From positions 1-50,059 of the forward strand of contig JASBSA010000025.1 of NCBI GenBank assembly GCA_030149175.1: a stretch of DNA of 50,059 bases. Direction: 5' to 3'. This DNA comes from Winogradskyella sp. Its GTDB lineage: Bacteria; Bacteroidota; Bacteroidia; Flavobacteriales; Flavobacteriaceae. The position numbers and the translations under genes were made by a program. This document shows, in pieces, positions 1-8,089 of this stretch. Position 1 is the stretch's first letter. Every line of letters begins with the position of its first letter. The notes beneath the pieces were generated by a model. It saw only the letters and a program-made list of their open reading frames with translations, was not told the origin of the DNA and made no database searches.

Positions 1-774
1 ATGATAAAATTCTTTAGGAAAATTAGACAAAAAATGCTGACTGAAAATAAATTCAGTAAATATCTGATTTATGCGATTGGGGAAATAGTGCTTGTGGTTA
101 TTGGAATTTTGATTGCTTTGTCTATTAACAATTGGAATGACAATAGAAAGAACATAAAAGCGGAACTTAATTATTATAACAGAATCTTGGACGATTTAGA
201 AATGGACAAGCAACTAATTGTCCAATCTTTAGAAAAAGCCGATAAAAGGATTGAAACAAGTAAAGAGCTTTTGTTGGAATTAGATTCAGGAACAAAGAGC
301 AAGAAATATCTTTTGAACAAATTTTTAATAGCTATCAGAGGTGATGTTTTTGTGGTTCGCGATGTTACATTCAAAGATTTAATCTCATCAGGAAACATTA
401 AGTTGCTTAATGACATCAAAATTAAAAATAGCCTAATTCAATATTATAGTGAATTGGAAAACGTACAGACTCAAATGAAACAAAATAGAGATGAAAATCT
501 AAAAAACATATTTGGATTGTTCAACAGTTCAATCGAATTTGGTGGTACACAAGAATTGGAATACGTGAATCAAATCATTGGACCAGAGATTCTTCATACT
601 TTAAAGCAAGTTGATTGGACAAAGGACAAAGACAACGAATATTACGAAAAATTTCAAATGGAATTATTGTTCAATATTTCAATGACAGATAGAGAGAAAC
701 AGCATTTAACAACAATAAGTAATTTAATGAATTCACCTTATGACTTATTAGTGAAAAAATGTCGAAAAAATTAG
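1..774 (+). CDS. DUF6090 family membrane-anchored protein
   Basis: The 257-residue product opens with a short basic segment and one strong hydrophobic helix at about residues 20-43 (motif AIGEIVLVVIGILIALSINNW). This opening is characteristic of the flavobacterial DUF6090 family. The rest is charged and mostly helical, so a single-pass inner-membrane protein with a large soluble domain is likely. No catalytic motif is visible and the function is unknown. The ATG is the first base of the window, and the N-terminus matches the usual family start, so the gene is probably complete although its promoter is out of view. An attC-like inverted repeat follows 14 bases after the stop; such genes often sit in repeat-flanked accessory clusters. 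Family recognition is from memory of the N-terminal motif. Confidence 0.8.
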   Translation: MIKFFRKIRQKMLTENKFSKYLIYAIGEIVLVVIGILIALSINNWNDNRKNIKAELNYYNRILDDLEMDKQLIVQSLEKADKRIETSKELLLELDSGTKSKKYLLNKFLIAIRGDVFVVRDVTFKDLISSGNIKLLNDIKIKNSLIQYYSELENVQTQMKQNRDENLKNIFGLFNSSIEFGGTQELEYVNQIIGPEILHTLKQVDWTKDKDNEYYEKFQMELLFNISMTDREKQHLTTISNLMNSPYDLLVKKCRKN

Positions 775-787
775 AAATAACGAAAGC

Positions 788-913
788 ACAACACCGTGTA
801 TAGCTCATTGCGGCTGAATTCTCTTTCGAAAATTCCTTGCAATTTGCTATCTTTCGGTTACGTCGGAAAATCCTCGCGGATTTCCCGCAACGAGCCATAC
901 ACAAAACCGTTGT
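788..913. repeat. attC-like imperfect inverted repeat
   Basis: Inner arms GTGTATAGCTCATTGCGG (796-813) and CCGCAACGAGCCATACAC (885-902) are complementary at 16 of 18 positions. Outer arms ACAAC (788-792) and GTTGT (909-913) extend the pairing. The segment between holds a second small hairpin (GGAAAATCC/GGATTTCC). This two-tier arm layout and the roughly 126-bp length resemble an integron attC site, but the outer cores do not fit RYYYAAC/GTTRRRY exactly. I believe similar repeats are dispersed in many Bacteroidota genomes next to small accessory genes; that is recollection, not a search. The 86-residue ORF that starts inside it is not a gene. Confidence 0.55.
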
Positions 914-978
914 AAGTAATAGCGGAACACACTCAGACGCAATAAATCTGAAATTAAGTTTGTTTGATATTACACTAA

Positions 979-1248
979 TTACTGTTTTGAGCTCTCTAGA
1001 CCCTCCAAATAATCACGAACTCTTGCCTTCCCTTCTTTTTCTTTTTCATGAAGAACTTTATCAAACTCTAATTGGGTTACAACCTTGCCTCCTTTAGGTT
1101 CTTTAATTTCAATATCATCGTTGAATAATTCTATTTTTTTACATAAATAGGTATACGAATCATCATTTAACTGAAGTATTAAGCCAGGAAGACAATCATA
1201 AATATCAGGCCCATTAGTTATCGAGATTTGAGGTGTCCTCGATAAAAC
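979..1248 (-). pseudogene. 3' remnant of a GLPGLI family protein gene
   Basis: Translating the minus strand gives about 90 open codons ending at a TAA (979-981), with an in-frame TGA just upstream (1249-1251) and no start codon. The peptide contains CLPGLILQLNDDSYTYLCKK, matching the GLPGLI signature of TIGR01200, followed by a charged tail of the kind that ends these proteins. The signal peptide and the first half of the protein are missing, so this is a 5'-truncated remnant. It is not in the ORF track because it has no start. It fills most of the 612-base gap between 774 and 1387; the remaining part, 1250-1386, is AT-rich and shows nothing else I can name. Confidence 0.7.
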
Positions 1249-1386
1249 TCAAAAGCCTTATGATATCATAGGTTTTTTTTGATTTCAGGAAATTAGGGTA
1301 CTTTAAAAAAGCTCGTTTTATTTATTTTTGAGTTTTGTTAATTTATTTAATTTCGAGACGTAAATTATTTCATTGCAATAGTTTAG

Positions 1387-3162
1387 TTGAAAACCAATTC
1401 AAAATCCATAGCTGTACTTCCCTTTGTCAATATGAGCAATGATATTGATAATGAGTTTTTCTGTGATGGTATTAGCGAAGAAATCATAAATGCCCTAACC
1501 AAAATAAAGGGTTTAAAAGTAATTGCAAGAACCTCTTCATTCGTCTTCAAAGGAAAGGATATCGATATTAGAGAAATTGGTAAACAATTAAGTGTCAATA
1601 CAATTCTTGAAGGTAGTATAAAAAAGTCTCAGGATAATATTAGAATAACAGCACAGTTAATCGACGTCAAAGATGGCATACATTATTGGTCCAAAAAGTA
1701 TGACAGAAAACTAGTAAATATCTTCGATTTAGAGGATGAGATTAGTTTAGCTATTGCAGATGAAGTTCGAAATAATTTTGGGCACTTTGAAGTACAAGAC
1801 CAATTAATAAAACAACCAACTAATAGTATTGATGCCTATCAATTATTTTTAAAGGGACGCTCACTACAATTAAAATGGACACCAGAAAGCATCAAAGAAG
1901 CTATTACCTTCTACGACAAAGCTATTGCACTTGATAACAGATATGCAAGAGCCTATTATGCTAATTTGCAATGCTACGGCTTATTGGCAATGTGGGGCTA
2001 TATGCCATATCAAGAAGCTATGGAATTGGCTATAAGCAACCTTTTAATAGCAAAAGAAATAGATACTTCTTTACCAGAATATCCTTTGTCTTTTGTAGGC
2101 AAGTTTTTCTGGGAAGAATGGGATTTTAAAAATGCATACATACATATAAATAAGGTTTTAGCAATAAATCCAAATCACATAGATGGTTTAGAAGCTATGG
2201 CAGAATTGTGTATTGCTCTTGGATTCTTTGATAAGGCTATAATCTTTGCTAATAAGCTATTGGAAGTAGATCCGCTTTCAGCAAATAACCACTACACCTT
2301 AGCACACACTTGCTACTATCAGCGTAAATTTCGTAAAGCTTTAGAGTGTATTGAATACGCATTAACACTTAATCCTCAATTAGAATTAGCGCATCATCTA
2401 AAATGTTTCTGTTTAATATGGTTGAATAAGGCTGAGCAGTTTAAAACTTTTATTCAGAATACATCATTACAAGAAGAAAAAAACATGCTGTTTAATCTTG
2501 TTAATAAAAAGGATACAGTAATAACAAATGAAGCCATTTCAAATTGGTCTAAAGGAGGTAATGAAGCTACAATGCTAGTGCCATATGACGTGTTTATTCT
2601 AAGCAACTCAGATCATAAAGAACTTGGATTTTCGAGATTAAAAGAAATGATTAGTCAAAGACGTGGACAAATTATTAACTACAGACAAGAACCTTTTTTA
2701 CAACCCTTACATAGCATAAAAGAGTTTTCAGAATTGCATCAGTCTAACTTGTTCATCGAAGATATTGAAGTGTCTAAAAAAGAGGAAGAAAAACTAACTT
2801 CAAATATTCTGAATAATCAGCTAATAGAAACTTTAAAAAAAGAGTTACTTACATATTTTGAAGAGGAAGAACCTTATTTAAACCCTCAATTAAGTTTAAA
2901 ATTTGTTGCAGATGTTTTAGGTCTGAACACTAATAAAATGTCGTATTTAATTAACCAAGCGTTTGATACAAATTTTAATGATTTTATTAACCAATATCGT
3001 CTCAACCATTTTAAAACAATAGCGATAGATCCTAAAAACTCGCATTTAACTATTCTTGGTTTAGCCTACGATAGTGGTTTTAATTCTAAAAGTGTGTTTA
3101 ATACATATTTTAAAAAAATAGAAGGACTTACACCGAGAGCTTGGTTAAAAGCCAATTCGTAG
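1387..3162 (+). CDS. TolB-like/TPR/AraC-type transcriptional regulator
   Basis: The 591-residue product has three parts. Residues about 6-130 form a TolB/FlgO-like domain (IAVLPFVNMS, EEIINALTKIKGLKVIARTSSF, ILEGSIKKSQDNIRITAQLID). Residues about 150-370 are helical TPR-like repeats. The last roughly 110 residues form an AraC-type helix-turn-helix domain (NKMSYLINQAFDTNFNDFINQYRL, GFNSKSVFNTYFKKIEGLTPRAW). The start is TTG: an in-frame TAG lies directly before it, and MKTNSKSIAVLPF matches where the family normally begins. There is no membrane segment, so it is probably a cytoplasmic DNA-binding regulator sensing through its TPR part. It lies 98 bases before a serine hydrolase gene whose promoter is repeated before 6045, making it the best candidate regulator of both. 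Ligand unknown. Confidence 0.8.
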   Translation: MKTNSKSIAVLPFVNMSNDIDNEFFCDGISEEIINALTKIKGLKVIARTSSFVFKGKDIDIREIGKQLSVNTILEGSIKKSQDNIRITAQLIDVKDGIHYWSKKYDRKLVNIFDLEDEISLAIADEVRNNFGHFEVQDQLIKQPTNSIDAYQLFLKGRSLQLKWTPESIKEAITFYDKAIALDNRYARAYYANLQCYGLLAMWGYMPYQEAMELAISNLLIAKEIDTSLPEYPLSFVGKFFWEEWDFKNAYIHINKVLAINPNHIDGLEAMAELCIALGFFDKAIIFANKLLEVDPLSANNHYTLAHTCYYQRKFRKALECIEYALTLNPQLELAHHLKCFCLIWLNKAEQFKTFIQNTSLQEEKNMLFNLVNKKDTVITNEAISNWSKGGNEATMLVPYDVFILSNSDHKELGFSRLKEMISQRRGQIINYRQEPFLQPLHSIKEFSELHQSNLFIEDIEVSKKEEEKLTSNILNNQLIETLKKELLTYFEEEEPYLNPQLSLKFVADVLGLNTNKMSYLINQAFDTNFNDFINQYRLNHFKTIAIDPKNSHLTILGLAYDSGFNSKSVFNTYFKKIEGLTPRAWLKANS

Positions 3163-3189
3163 TAAATCGTATTAGTTCGTTTCAGATTA

Positions 3190-3260
3190 TAATTCAGGAC
3201 GATTGTTTTTGCAATCTGATGAATCTTTGCACCATCATTAATAATCAAAAACGAACAGTT
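3190..3260 (+). promoter_or_regulatory. Promoter with shared two-box motif (copy 1)
   Basis: Box 1 is ATAATTCAGGACGATT (3190-3205). A -7-like element AATCTTTG (3223-3230) follows 17 bases later; it is one mismatch from the Bacteroidota consensus TAnnTTTG. Box 2 is AATCAAAAACGAACAGTT (3243-3260) and abuts the ATG. The same three elements, with the same 17-base gap between box 1 and the -7 element, precede the gene at 6045. Box 1 sits where the -33 element would be, which fits a regulator-dependent promoter. Confidence 0.55.
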
Positions 3261-4340
3261 ATGACAACTTTACACAAATTCTTATTAGTATTTATAGCAG
3301 CAACAGTAATGCTGCTTACATCTTGTTCAAGAGATGACGACAATAACACTTCAACATTTAACTACACAACTACTGAAAATTTATTAACAGAAATTGATTT
3401 TCAAGGGTACGCCATTGTAACTAAAAATGGAAATGATTTAGTACGTCAAGGTTTCGGTTTAGCAAATCAAACCACAACATTGCCACAGGATTATGAATTA
3501 GCATACCGAATTGGTTCGGTATCTAAAACGCTTACAGCAGCAGCTATTATTCAACTAAAGCGTGATGGTTTTATCTCTAATTTCAATCAAACTTTAGACG
3601 AATTTGATTCTGAGTTTCCTAACGGCAATCAAATAACAATCGCACATTTATTATCGCATCAATCAGGTATTCCAGATTATCAATTTGTAGTTGAAGATGC
3701 TTACGAACAAGGCGAAATTATGGACGAAGAAGATATTTATGAAGTTATTACTTATTTGATTTCAGAAAATGGTCTAAACTTTACACCAGGAGCAGGAAAA
3801 CAGTATAGCAATTCTAATTACCTTATCGCAGCTTTATTGGTTCAAGAATTAACTCAAATGCCTTATCATGAGTACATTCAACAAAATATTTTAAATCCTT
3901 TAGTGATGACTAATACCTATAAAGGTACTAATACAATTAACACTAATACACATGCAGAAGGTTATAACAATGGTAGCGCAAACAGTACCTACCCAATAGC
4001 TATTGCATTTGGCGCAGGAGATTTTAGTAGTACACCAAAAGATATGGAAACGTGGACTAATGCAGTAAAAACAAATTGGTTCTCAGCTTCTGAAAAAGAT
4101 GAGATATTCGCCCAAGACGTGCCAAGTGGCTACGTTGATTTTGGCTTGGGTTGGTTCACTACACAAGAAGGTAATACCACACTATACTGGCATGGTGGTG
4201 ATATTAATGGCTATTGGAGTATGATTGGTTTTATACCAGAATACGATGCTACAATTGTACTGTTAAGCAATCAACAAGACGATTCTGGAGAACAGCGTAA
4301 TACCATTATAGAGCAACTTTTAACTAACGAATTCAATTAA
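3261..4340 (+). CDS. Serine hydrolase lipoprotein, beta-lactamase/class C fold
   Basis: The start at 3261 is preferred over the track's 3141 because it gives a proper lipoprotein signal (MTTLHKFLLVFIAATVMLLTSC, lipid Cys22), directly after the conserved promoter box. The 359-residue product has the class C beta-lactamase/D-aminopeptidase motifs: SVSK (nucleophile Ser86, Lys89), YSN in KQYSNSNYLIAALL, and HGG near the C-terminus. Members hydrolyse beta-lactams, esters or D-amino-acid peptides; the substrate cannot be read from sequence. It is probably anchored in the periplasm or on the outer membrane. It lies downstream of the AraC-type regulator and 25 bases before the SDR gene, so it likely starts a three-gene operon ending at the terminator near 5900. 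Confidence 0.85.
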   Translation: MTTLHKFLLVFIAATVMLLTSCSRDDDNNTSTFNYTTTENLLTEIDFQGYAIVTKNGNDLVRQGFGLANQTTTLPQDYELAYRIGSVSKTLTAAAIIQLKRDGFISNFNQTLDEFDSEFPNGNQITIAHLLSHQSGIPDYQFVVEDAYEQGEIMDEEDIYEVITYLISENGLNFTPGAGKQYSNSNYLIAALLVQELTQMPYHEYIQQNILNPLVMTNTYKGTNTINTNTHAEGYNNGSANSTYPIAIAFGAGDFSSTPKDMETWTNAVKTNWFSASEKDEIFAQDVPSGYVDFGLGWFTTQEGNTTLYWHGGDINGYWSMIGFIPEYDATIVLLSNQQDDSGEQRNTIIEQLLTNEFN

Positions 4341-4365
4341 AATTCAACCTAAAAACGCACAAATA

Positions 4366-5232
4366 ATGCAACACACCAATATATTATTAGCTGGCGCTAC
4401 AGGTTATTTAGGCAGGCATTTATTAAAGGTTTTAATCGAAAAACAAAACCAGGTTGTTGCTATTGTCCGAAAACTAAATCAATTAGAAAATCATAATGAG
4501 AACTATCTAGAGATAAAGCAAGCCGAAGTAACCAAACCTGACACCTTGAAAGATATTTGTAAAGGTATAGATACAGTTATTTCGTGTGTTGGTATTACAC
4601 GACAAAAAGATGGTTTAACCTATATGGATGTGGATTTTAAAGCCAATATGAACTTGCTAGAAGAGGCTAAAAAAAGCGGTGTTAAACACTTTGTGTACAT
4701 CTCAGCTATTAACGGAGATAAATATCGGAATTTGAAAATATTTGAAGCCAAAGAAAAGTTTGTCGATGCCTTAAAAGCCTCAGGATTAAACTATACTGTA
4801 GTAAGACCAAATGGATTTTTCTCTGATATGAAAGACTTTCTACAAATGGCAAAATCTGATCGTGTGTATCTATTTGGATCAGGTCATCAAAAATTTAATC
4901 CCATTCATGGAGAAGATTTAGCAAAAGCTATTGTAGATACTTTAGAGGATTATAATAAAGAGTTAACCGTTGGTGGACCAGATGTTTTAAGTCTTAATGA
5001 CATCAGTAAACTAGCGCTAACTTCATTAAATAAACCTGTTAAAATAACTCATTTACCAGATTGTTTAAGACGATTAACCATTTGGACTTTAAGAACCTTT
5101 ACATCTGTTAAAACCTATGGTCCGATCGAGTTCTTTCTAACCTTAATGGCAGATGATAATATCGCACCAACTTATGGACATTATCATTTAAAAGACTATT
5201 TTAGAGAAGAAGCTAATATACTAGAAATATGA
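4366..5232 (+). CDS. NmrA-like atypical SDR NAD(P)-binding protein
   Basis: The 288-residue cytoplasmic protein opens with a Rossmann dinucleotide-binding motif, [11 protein letters not shown] (residues about 10-20), followed by a basic residue region (AIVRKL) that would favour NADP. The segment [14 protein letters not shown] and the later [13 protein letters not shown] are typical of atypical (NmrA-like) short-chain dehydrogenase relatives. The usual Tyr-x-x-x-Lys catalytic pair is not evident, so it may be a sensor or a reductase with altered chemistry. It overlaps the next gene by four bases (ATGA), indicating translational coupling with the acetyltransferase. Substrate unknown. Confidence 0.8.
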   Translation: MQHTNILLAGATGYLGRHLLKVLIEKQNQVVAIVRKLNQLENHNENYLEIKQAEVTKPDTLKDICKGIDTVISCVGITRQKDGLTYMDVDFKANMNLLEEAKKSGVKHFVYISAINGDKYRNLKIFEAKEKFVDALKASGLNYTVVRPNGFFSDMKDFLQMAKSDRVYLFGSGHQKFNPIHGEDLAKAIVDTLEDYNKELTVGGPDVLSLNDISKLALTSLNKPVKITHLPDCLRRLTIWTLRTFTSVKTYGPIEFFLTLMADDNIAPTYGHYHLKDYFREEANILEI

Positions 5233-5846
5233 AAATTCCTGATCCAAACACAGTTTACCCGTTACCTAATTACAAAAAACTTTGTTTTTTGAAAAACTAT
5301 ATCAATAACCCTAATATTGAGATTGGTGATTACACCTATTATGACGATTTTGAAGATGTTTCCAATTTTGAAAAAAATGTGAAATACCATTTTGATTTTA
5401 TTGGTGATAAACTTATAATTGGTAAATTTTGTATGATTGCTTCAGACGCTACATTTATTATGAATGGTGGCAATCATTTAACAGAAGCCACATCTGCTTA
5501 CCCATTTGCCATATTTGGTGGTAATTGGCAACATGCAATGGATGGTAAATCCTATCCAAGCAAAGGCGACACTATCATTGGTAATGATGTTTGGATTGGT
5601 CATGATGCTACCATTATGCCTGGTGTTAAAATTGGAGATGGTGCTATTATCGCAACAAAAGCGGTGGTTACAAAAGACGTAGAACCTTATACCATTGTTG
5701 GAGGTAATCCCGCGAAACCTATCAAAAAACGTTTTTCTGCAGCTACCATTTTAAAACTATTACAGTTAAAATGGTGGGATTGGGATATTGAAAAAATCAC
5801 TAAAAACTTAGAAAAACTAACTTCTCATCCCGAAGCATTGCTTTAG
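5229..5846 (+). CDS. Vat-type xenobiotic O-acetyltransferase (left-handed beta-helix)
   Basis: This 205-residue hexapeptide-repeat acyltransferase closely resembles the Vat/CatB-related xenobiotic acetyltransferases. It starts [14 protein letters not shown], carries GDYTYYDD near residue 33, the catalytic-His loop IMNGGNH (His83, equivalent to the Vat catalytic His), and the repeats [24 protein letters not shown] and [16 protein letters not shown]. Vat enzymes transfer acetyl from acetyl-CoA to the hydroxyl of streptogramin A antibiotics. Chromosomal relatives are common and their natural substrates are often unknown, so resistance is a possibility, not a conclusion. Length and all core motifs are intact. 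It is translationally coupled to the SDR gene and followed by a strong terminator. Confidence 0.85.
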   Translation: MKIPDPNTVYPLPNYKKLCFLKNYINNPNIEIGDYTYYDDFEDVSNFEKNVKYHFDFIGDKLIIGKFCMIASDATFIMNGGNHLTEATSAYPFAIFGGNWQHAMDGKSYPSKGDTIIGNDVWIGHDATIMPGVKIGDGAIIATKAVVTKDVEPYTIVGGNPAKPIKKRFSAATILKLLQLKWWDWDIEKITKNLEKLTSHPEALL

Positions 5847-5868
5847 GATAAAAACCCTAAGAACTAAT

Positions 5869-5910
5869 AAAAGGCTTAACACTAAACTGTTAAGCCTTTT
5901 TCTTTTAGTG
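5869..5910 (+). terminator. Rho-independent terminator
   Basis: A perfect 13-bp stem (AAAAGGCTTAACA at 5869-5881 with TGTTAAGCCTTTT at 5888-5900), a 6-base loop and a following T-rich run (TCTTTT). It closes the hydrolase-SDR-acetyltransferase operon. Confidence 0.9.
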
Positions 5911-5954
5911 ATAAAATTAAGCATTAGTACTAAATATCAAAAAGGTACCGAATC

Positions 5955-6029
5955 ATAATTCAGAACGATTAGCCTTCATTTCTATCGCATATTTGTAACA
6001 TCAAAATATCAATCAAAAAACGAACAATT
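5955..6029 (+). promoter_or_regulatory. Promoter with shared two-box motif (copy 2)
   Basis: Box 1 ATAATTCAGAACGATT (5955-5970) differs from copy 1 at one of 16 positions. The -7-like CATATTTG (5988-5995) follows after 17 bases, exactly as in copy 1. Box 2 AATCAAAAAACGAACAATT (6011-6029) matches copy 1 apart from one substitution and one extra A. It lies just downstream of a terminator and upstream of 6045, so it defines a new transcription unit controlled like the first. Confidence 0.55.
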
Positions 6030-6044
6030 AAATACTTATCAAAA

Positions 6045-6689
6045 ATGAAAAAACTATTAATAATCTGCTTAACACTTTTTACACTAAATGTTTTTGCACA
6101 AAACAACACAGAACCATCAAAACACAGTGACACGGATTTAAAATACAGAGTTAGCTTTCCTGCTATTATACTAGGAAATATTGGTAAAGGAGGAGAAAGA
6201 ACCAATACTCAACACATCGAATTTCATATTAAGCGCGAACTAGATGCTAAAAATATCATAGGTCTAAAATTTGCTACATGGAGATTATTTCAGCCTATGG
6301 GTATTCAATGGTGGGACGGACTTACAGACAAAATAGATACGGAAACTGAATTTTATCCGGGTTATTTGCGTGAAACAGGTATAGGAATATCCTATCAACG
6401 CATGCTTTGGAAAGGTTTATTTGCCTCAGTCGAAGTTTTACCATTATACAAAACCTATCTAGACCTTGACAACAAGAAAATAGCCAATGGATTTAAACTC
6501 TACAACTCATACCATGTTGGTTATCATTTTACTTTTGGTAAAAAGAAACAGTTTTTTATAGAACCACAATTTCATTGTAATGTATGGCATTTTGACACCA
6601 ATACGCCAGAATCATTTAAGCAACTCAACAATAAATGGGATTCCTATTTCCTATTTGAACCCAACCTTTATATTGGCATAAAGTTTTAA
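6045..6689 (+). CDS. Small outer-membrane beta-barrel-like protein
   Basis: The 214-residue product has a cleavable signal peptide (MKKLLIICLTLFTLNVFAQ). The mature part is rich in alternating hydrophobic/polar strands with aromatic residues (GIGISYQRMLW, YNSYHVGYHFTFGKKKQFFIEPQF) and ends in phenylalanine (LYIGIKF), as outer-membrane barrels do. I do not recognise a specific family and no enzymatic motif is seen. It is the first gene of the second unit with the shared promoter and lies 36 bases before a serine hydrolase. It may form a small pore or a surface protein working with that hydrolase; this is inference. Confidence 0.6.
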   Translation: MKKLLIICLTLFTLNVFAQNNTEPSKHSDTDLKYRVSFPAIILGNIGKGGERTNTQHIEFHIKRELDAKNIIGLKFATWRLFQPMGIQWWDGLTDKIDTETEFYPGYLRETGIGISYQRMLWKGLFASVEVLPLYKTYLDLDNKKIANGFKLYNSYHVGYHFTFGKKKQFFIEPQFHCNVWHFDTNTPESFKQLNNKWDSYFLFEPNLYIGIKF

Positions 6690-6725
6690 CTTATAAAACC
6701 ATCTTATAATTCTAAAACTAACATT

Positions 6726-7841
6726 ATGAAACACATATTTCTAGGTTTAATATTTTTGGTTGGATTATCAGCTATTGCTCAGCAAACAACAGAAACAATA
6801 ATTAAACAACGATTTAAAACTGAATTAGAAAAGGGAAATATAAAAAGTGGAATACTACACGTGTATTCTGAATCTCGTGGGATTGACATTCAAATGGCGG
6901 AAAGTAAAGAAGATTCTATTTCAATAGATTACCCATTTTACACAGCCAGTGTTACCAAAATGTTTACCGCAACAGCAATTGGTATTTTAAAGGATCAAAA
7001 TAAATTGAATTTTGATGATAAAATCGCTCAATATTTACCAGATACATTAATAAACAATCTCCATATTTTGGATGGTAAAGACTATTCAAAAGATTTAACC
7101 ATTGTGCATTTATTACAACATACGTCTGGTTTACCTGATTATTTTACAGACCAAACCAAAGATGGGAGTCCAAACATCATTAATCAGGTATTGATAGATC
7201 CCAACAAATCTTGGCATGCCATAGAAATGATAGAGTTTACTAAAGAAAAAATGACACCTCGTTTTATTCCTGGTGTAGGTTATCATTATACTGATACAGA
7301 ATATGTCCTTTTAGCTTTGATTATTGAAAGCATAAGTGGCTTAACTTTAGACGAGTTCTTTAAGCAGCACATTTTTCAACCATTAAAAATGAATGGTTCT
7401 TATATCAACTTAAAATCATCTCCTTTAGATAATAAGCTTCCAATAGTTAAGTTTTATGCAAGTCAATACGAGTTATCATCACTTAAAAGCTTAAGTGCAG
7501 ATTGGGGAGGCGGCGGATTAGTTGCCACTACTGAAGATTTAATTACTTTTTTAAAAGCTTTTAATAAAGATACCATTTTAAAGAAAGAAACACGCTTAAC
7601 CATGCAAAACTGGTTGTACGAAACTAAAGGTATGGAATACGGATTAGGGATAAGAAAAGTTTCTATTGATAAGTTAACCGATAAAGAATCAGACTTACAA
7701 CTCATTGGTCATCCTGGTGCTACTGCTTCGTTTTTATGGTATTGTCCTCAATTGGATACATATATTTCTGGCACATTAAATCAGCTAGAGGCTTCTAAAA
7801 GCGCAATGATTTTAGTTTATGATATATTAATGGCTATTTAA
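6726..7841 (+). CDS. Secreted serine hydrolase, beta-lactamase/class C fold
   Basis: The 371-residue protein has a signal peptide (MKHIFLGLIFLVGLSAIAQ) without a lipobox, so it is periplasmic or exported. It carries SVTK (nucleophile Ser75, Lys78) and a C-terminal HPG in place of the KTG/HGG triad. The tyrosine motif reads YTD (YHYTDTEYVLLALI) rather than the usual YxN, a conservative change at a catalytic-site position. The overall fold matches the class C beta-lactamase/esterase group, as does the lipoprotein at 3261. The two are similarly regulated but differ in localisation and second motif, so they may act on related substrates in different places. No terminator follows until the tRNA-remnant hairpin at 8040. 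Confidence 0.85.
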   Translation: MKHIFLGLIFLVGLSAIAQQTTETIIKQRFKTELEKGNIKSGILHVYSESRGIDIQMAESKEDSISIDYPFYTASVTKMFTATAIGILKDQNKLNFDDKIAQYLPDTLINNLHILDGKDYSKDLTIVHLLQHTSGLPDYFTDQTKDGSPNIINQVLIDPNKSWHAIEMIEFTKEKMTPRFIPGVGYHYTDTEYVLLALIIESISGLTLDEFFKQHIFQPLKMNGSYINLKSSPLDNKLPIVKFYASQYELSSLKSLSADWGGGGLVATTEDLITFLKAFNKDTILKKETRLTMQNWLYETKGMEYGLGIRKVSIDKLTDKESDLQLIGHPGATASFLWYCPQLDTYISGTLNQLEASKSAMILVYDILMAI

Positions 7842-7972
7842 AGTTCTAAATATACCATTTCTAATAAATTAAAATTTAAGTATTAATCAGTGAACACAAA
7901 CCGAACACGATTTAACATTTTACAAATTTTTAAAGTATTGAAAATCTGTTATTTAAAATCTGATTTTATCAA

Positions 7973-8014
7973 TTCATAACCTAGAGGTCTCGAGTTCAAA
8001 TCTCGATCCCGCTG
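7973..8014 (+). pseudogene. 3' half of a CAT-anticodon tRNA (likely att-site scar)
   Basis: The sequence fits canonical tRNA numbering from position 32 to 73: anticodon loop TTCATAA (anticodon CAT), stem half CCTAG, 5-nt variable loop AGGTC, T stem TCGAG/CTCGA with loop TTCAAAT (matches TTCRANY), acceptor strand TCCCGCT. The upstream bases do not supply the matching anticodon-stem or D-arm half, so the tRNA is cut exactly at the anticodon loop. TCCCGCT would pair with CGCGGGA as in Bacteroidota initiator tRNA-Met (1-72 mismatch), but the discriminator base reads G, so the isotype (Met initiator, Met elongator or Ile-CAT) is uncertain. Tyrosine integrases commonly use this half of a tRNA as the attachment site. 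Confidence 0.7.
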
Positions 8015-8039
8015 CAAAAGATTGAATTACACGATATCG

Positions 8040-8070
8040 ACGGTTTAGTTCACGCTAAACCGTTTTTTAT
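8040..8070 (+). terminator. Terminator after the tRNA remnant
   Basis: A 9-bp perfect stem (ACGGTTTAG/CTAAACCGT) with a 6-base loop, followed by TTTTTT only on the plus side. It is therefore a plus-strand terminator and probably the original terminator of the displaced tRNA gene. It can also end transcription from the serine hydrolase. Confidence 0.8.
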
Positions 8071-8089
8071 ATATCCTATTTAAGTCAGA

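Noticed and set aside
837-1097. 86-residue plus-strand ORF
   Set aside because: It starts inside the attC-like repeat and runs antisense over the GLPGLI remnant; the minus strand explains the sequence better.
1387-3162. Adenylate cyclase
   Set aside because: The TolB-like/TPR part is often annotated with cyclases, but no cyclase catalytic domain is present; the C-terminus is an AraC HTH.
7973-8014. Complete functional tRNA gene
   Set aside because: The 5' half (acceptor strand, D arm and anticodon-stem half) is absent from the upstream sequence.
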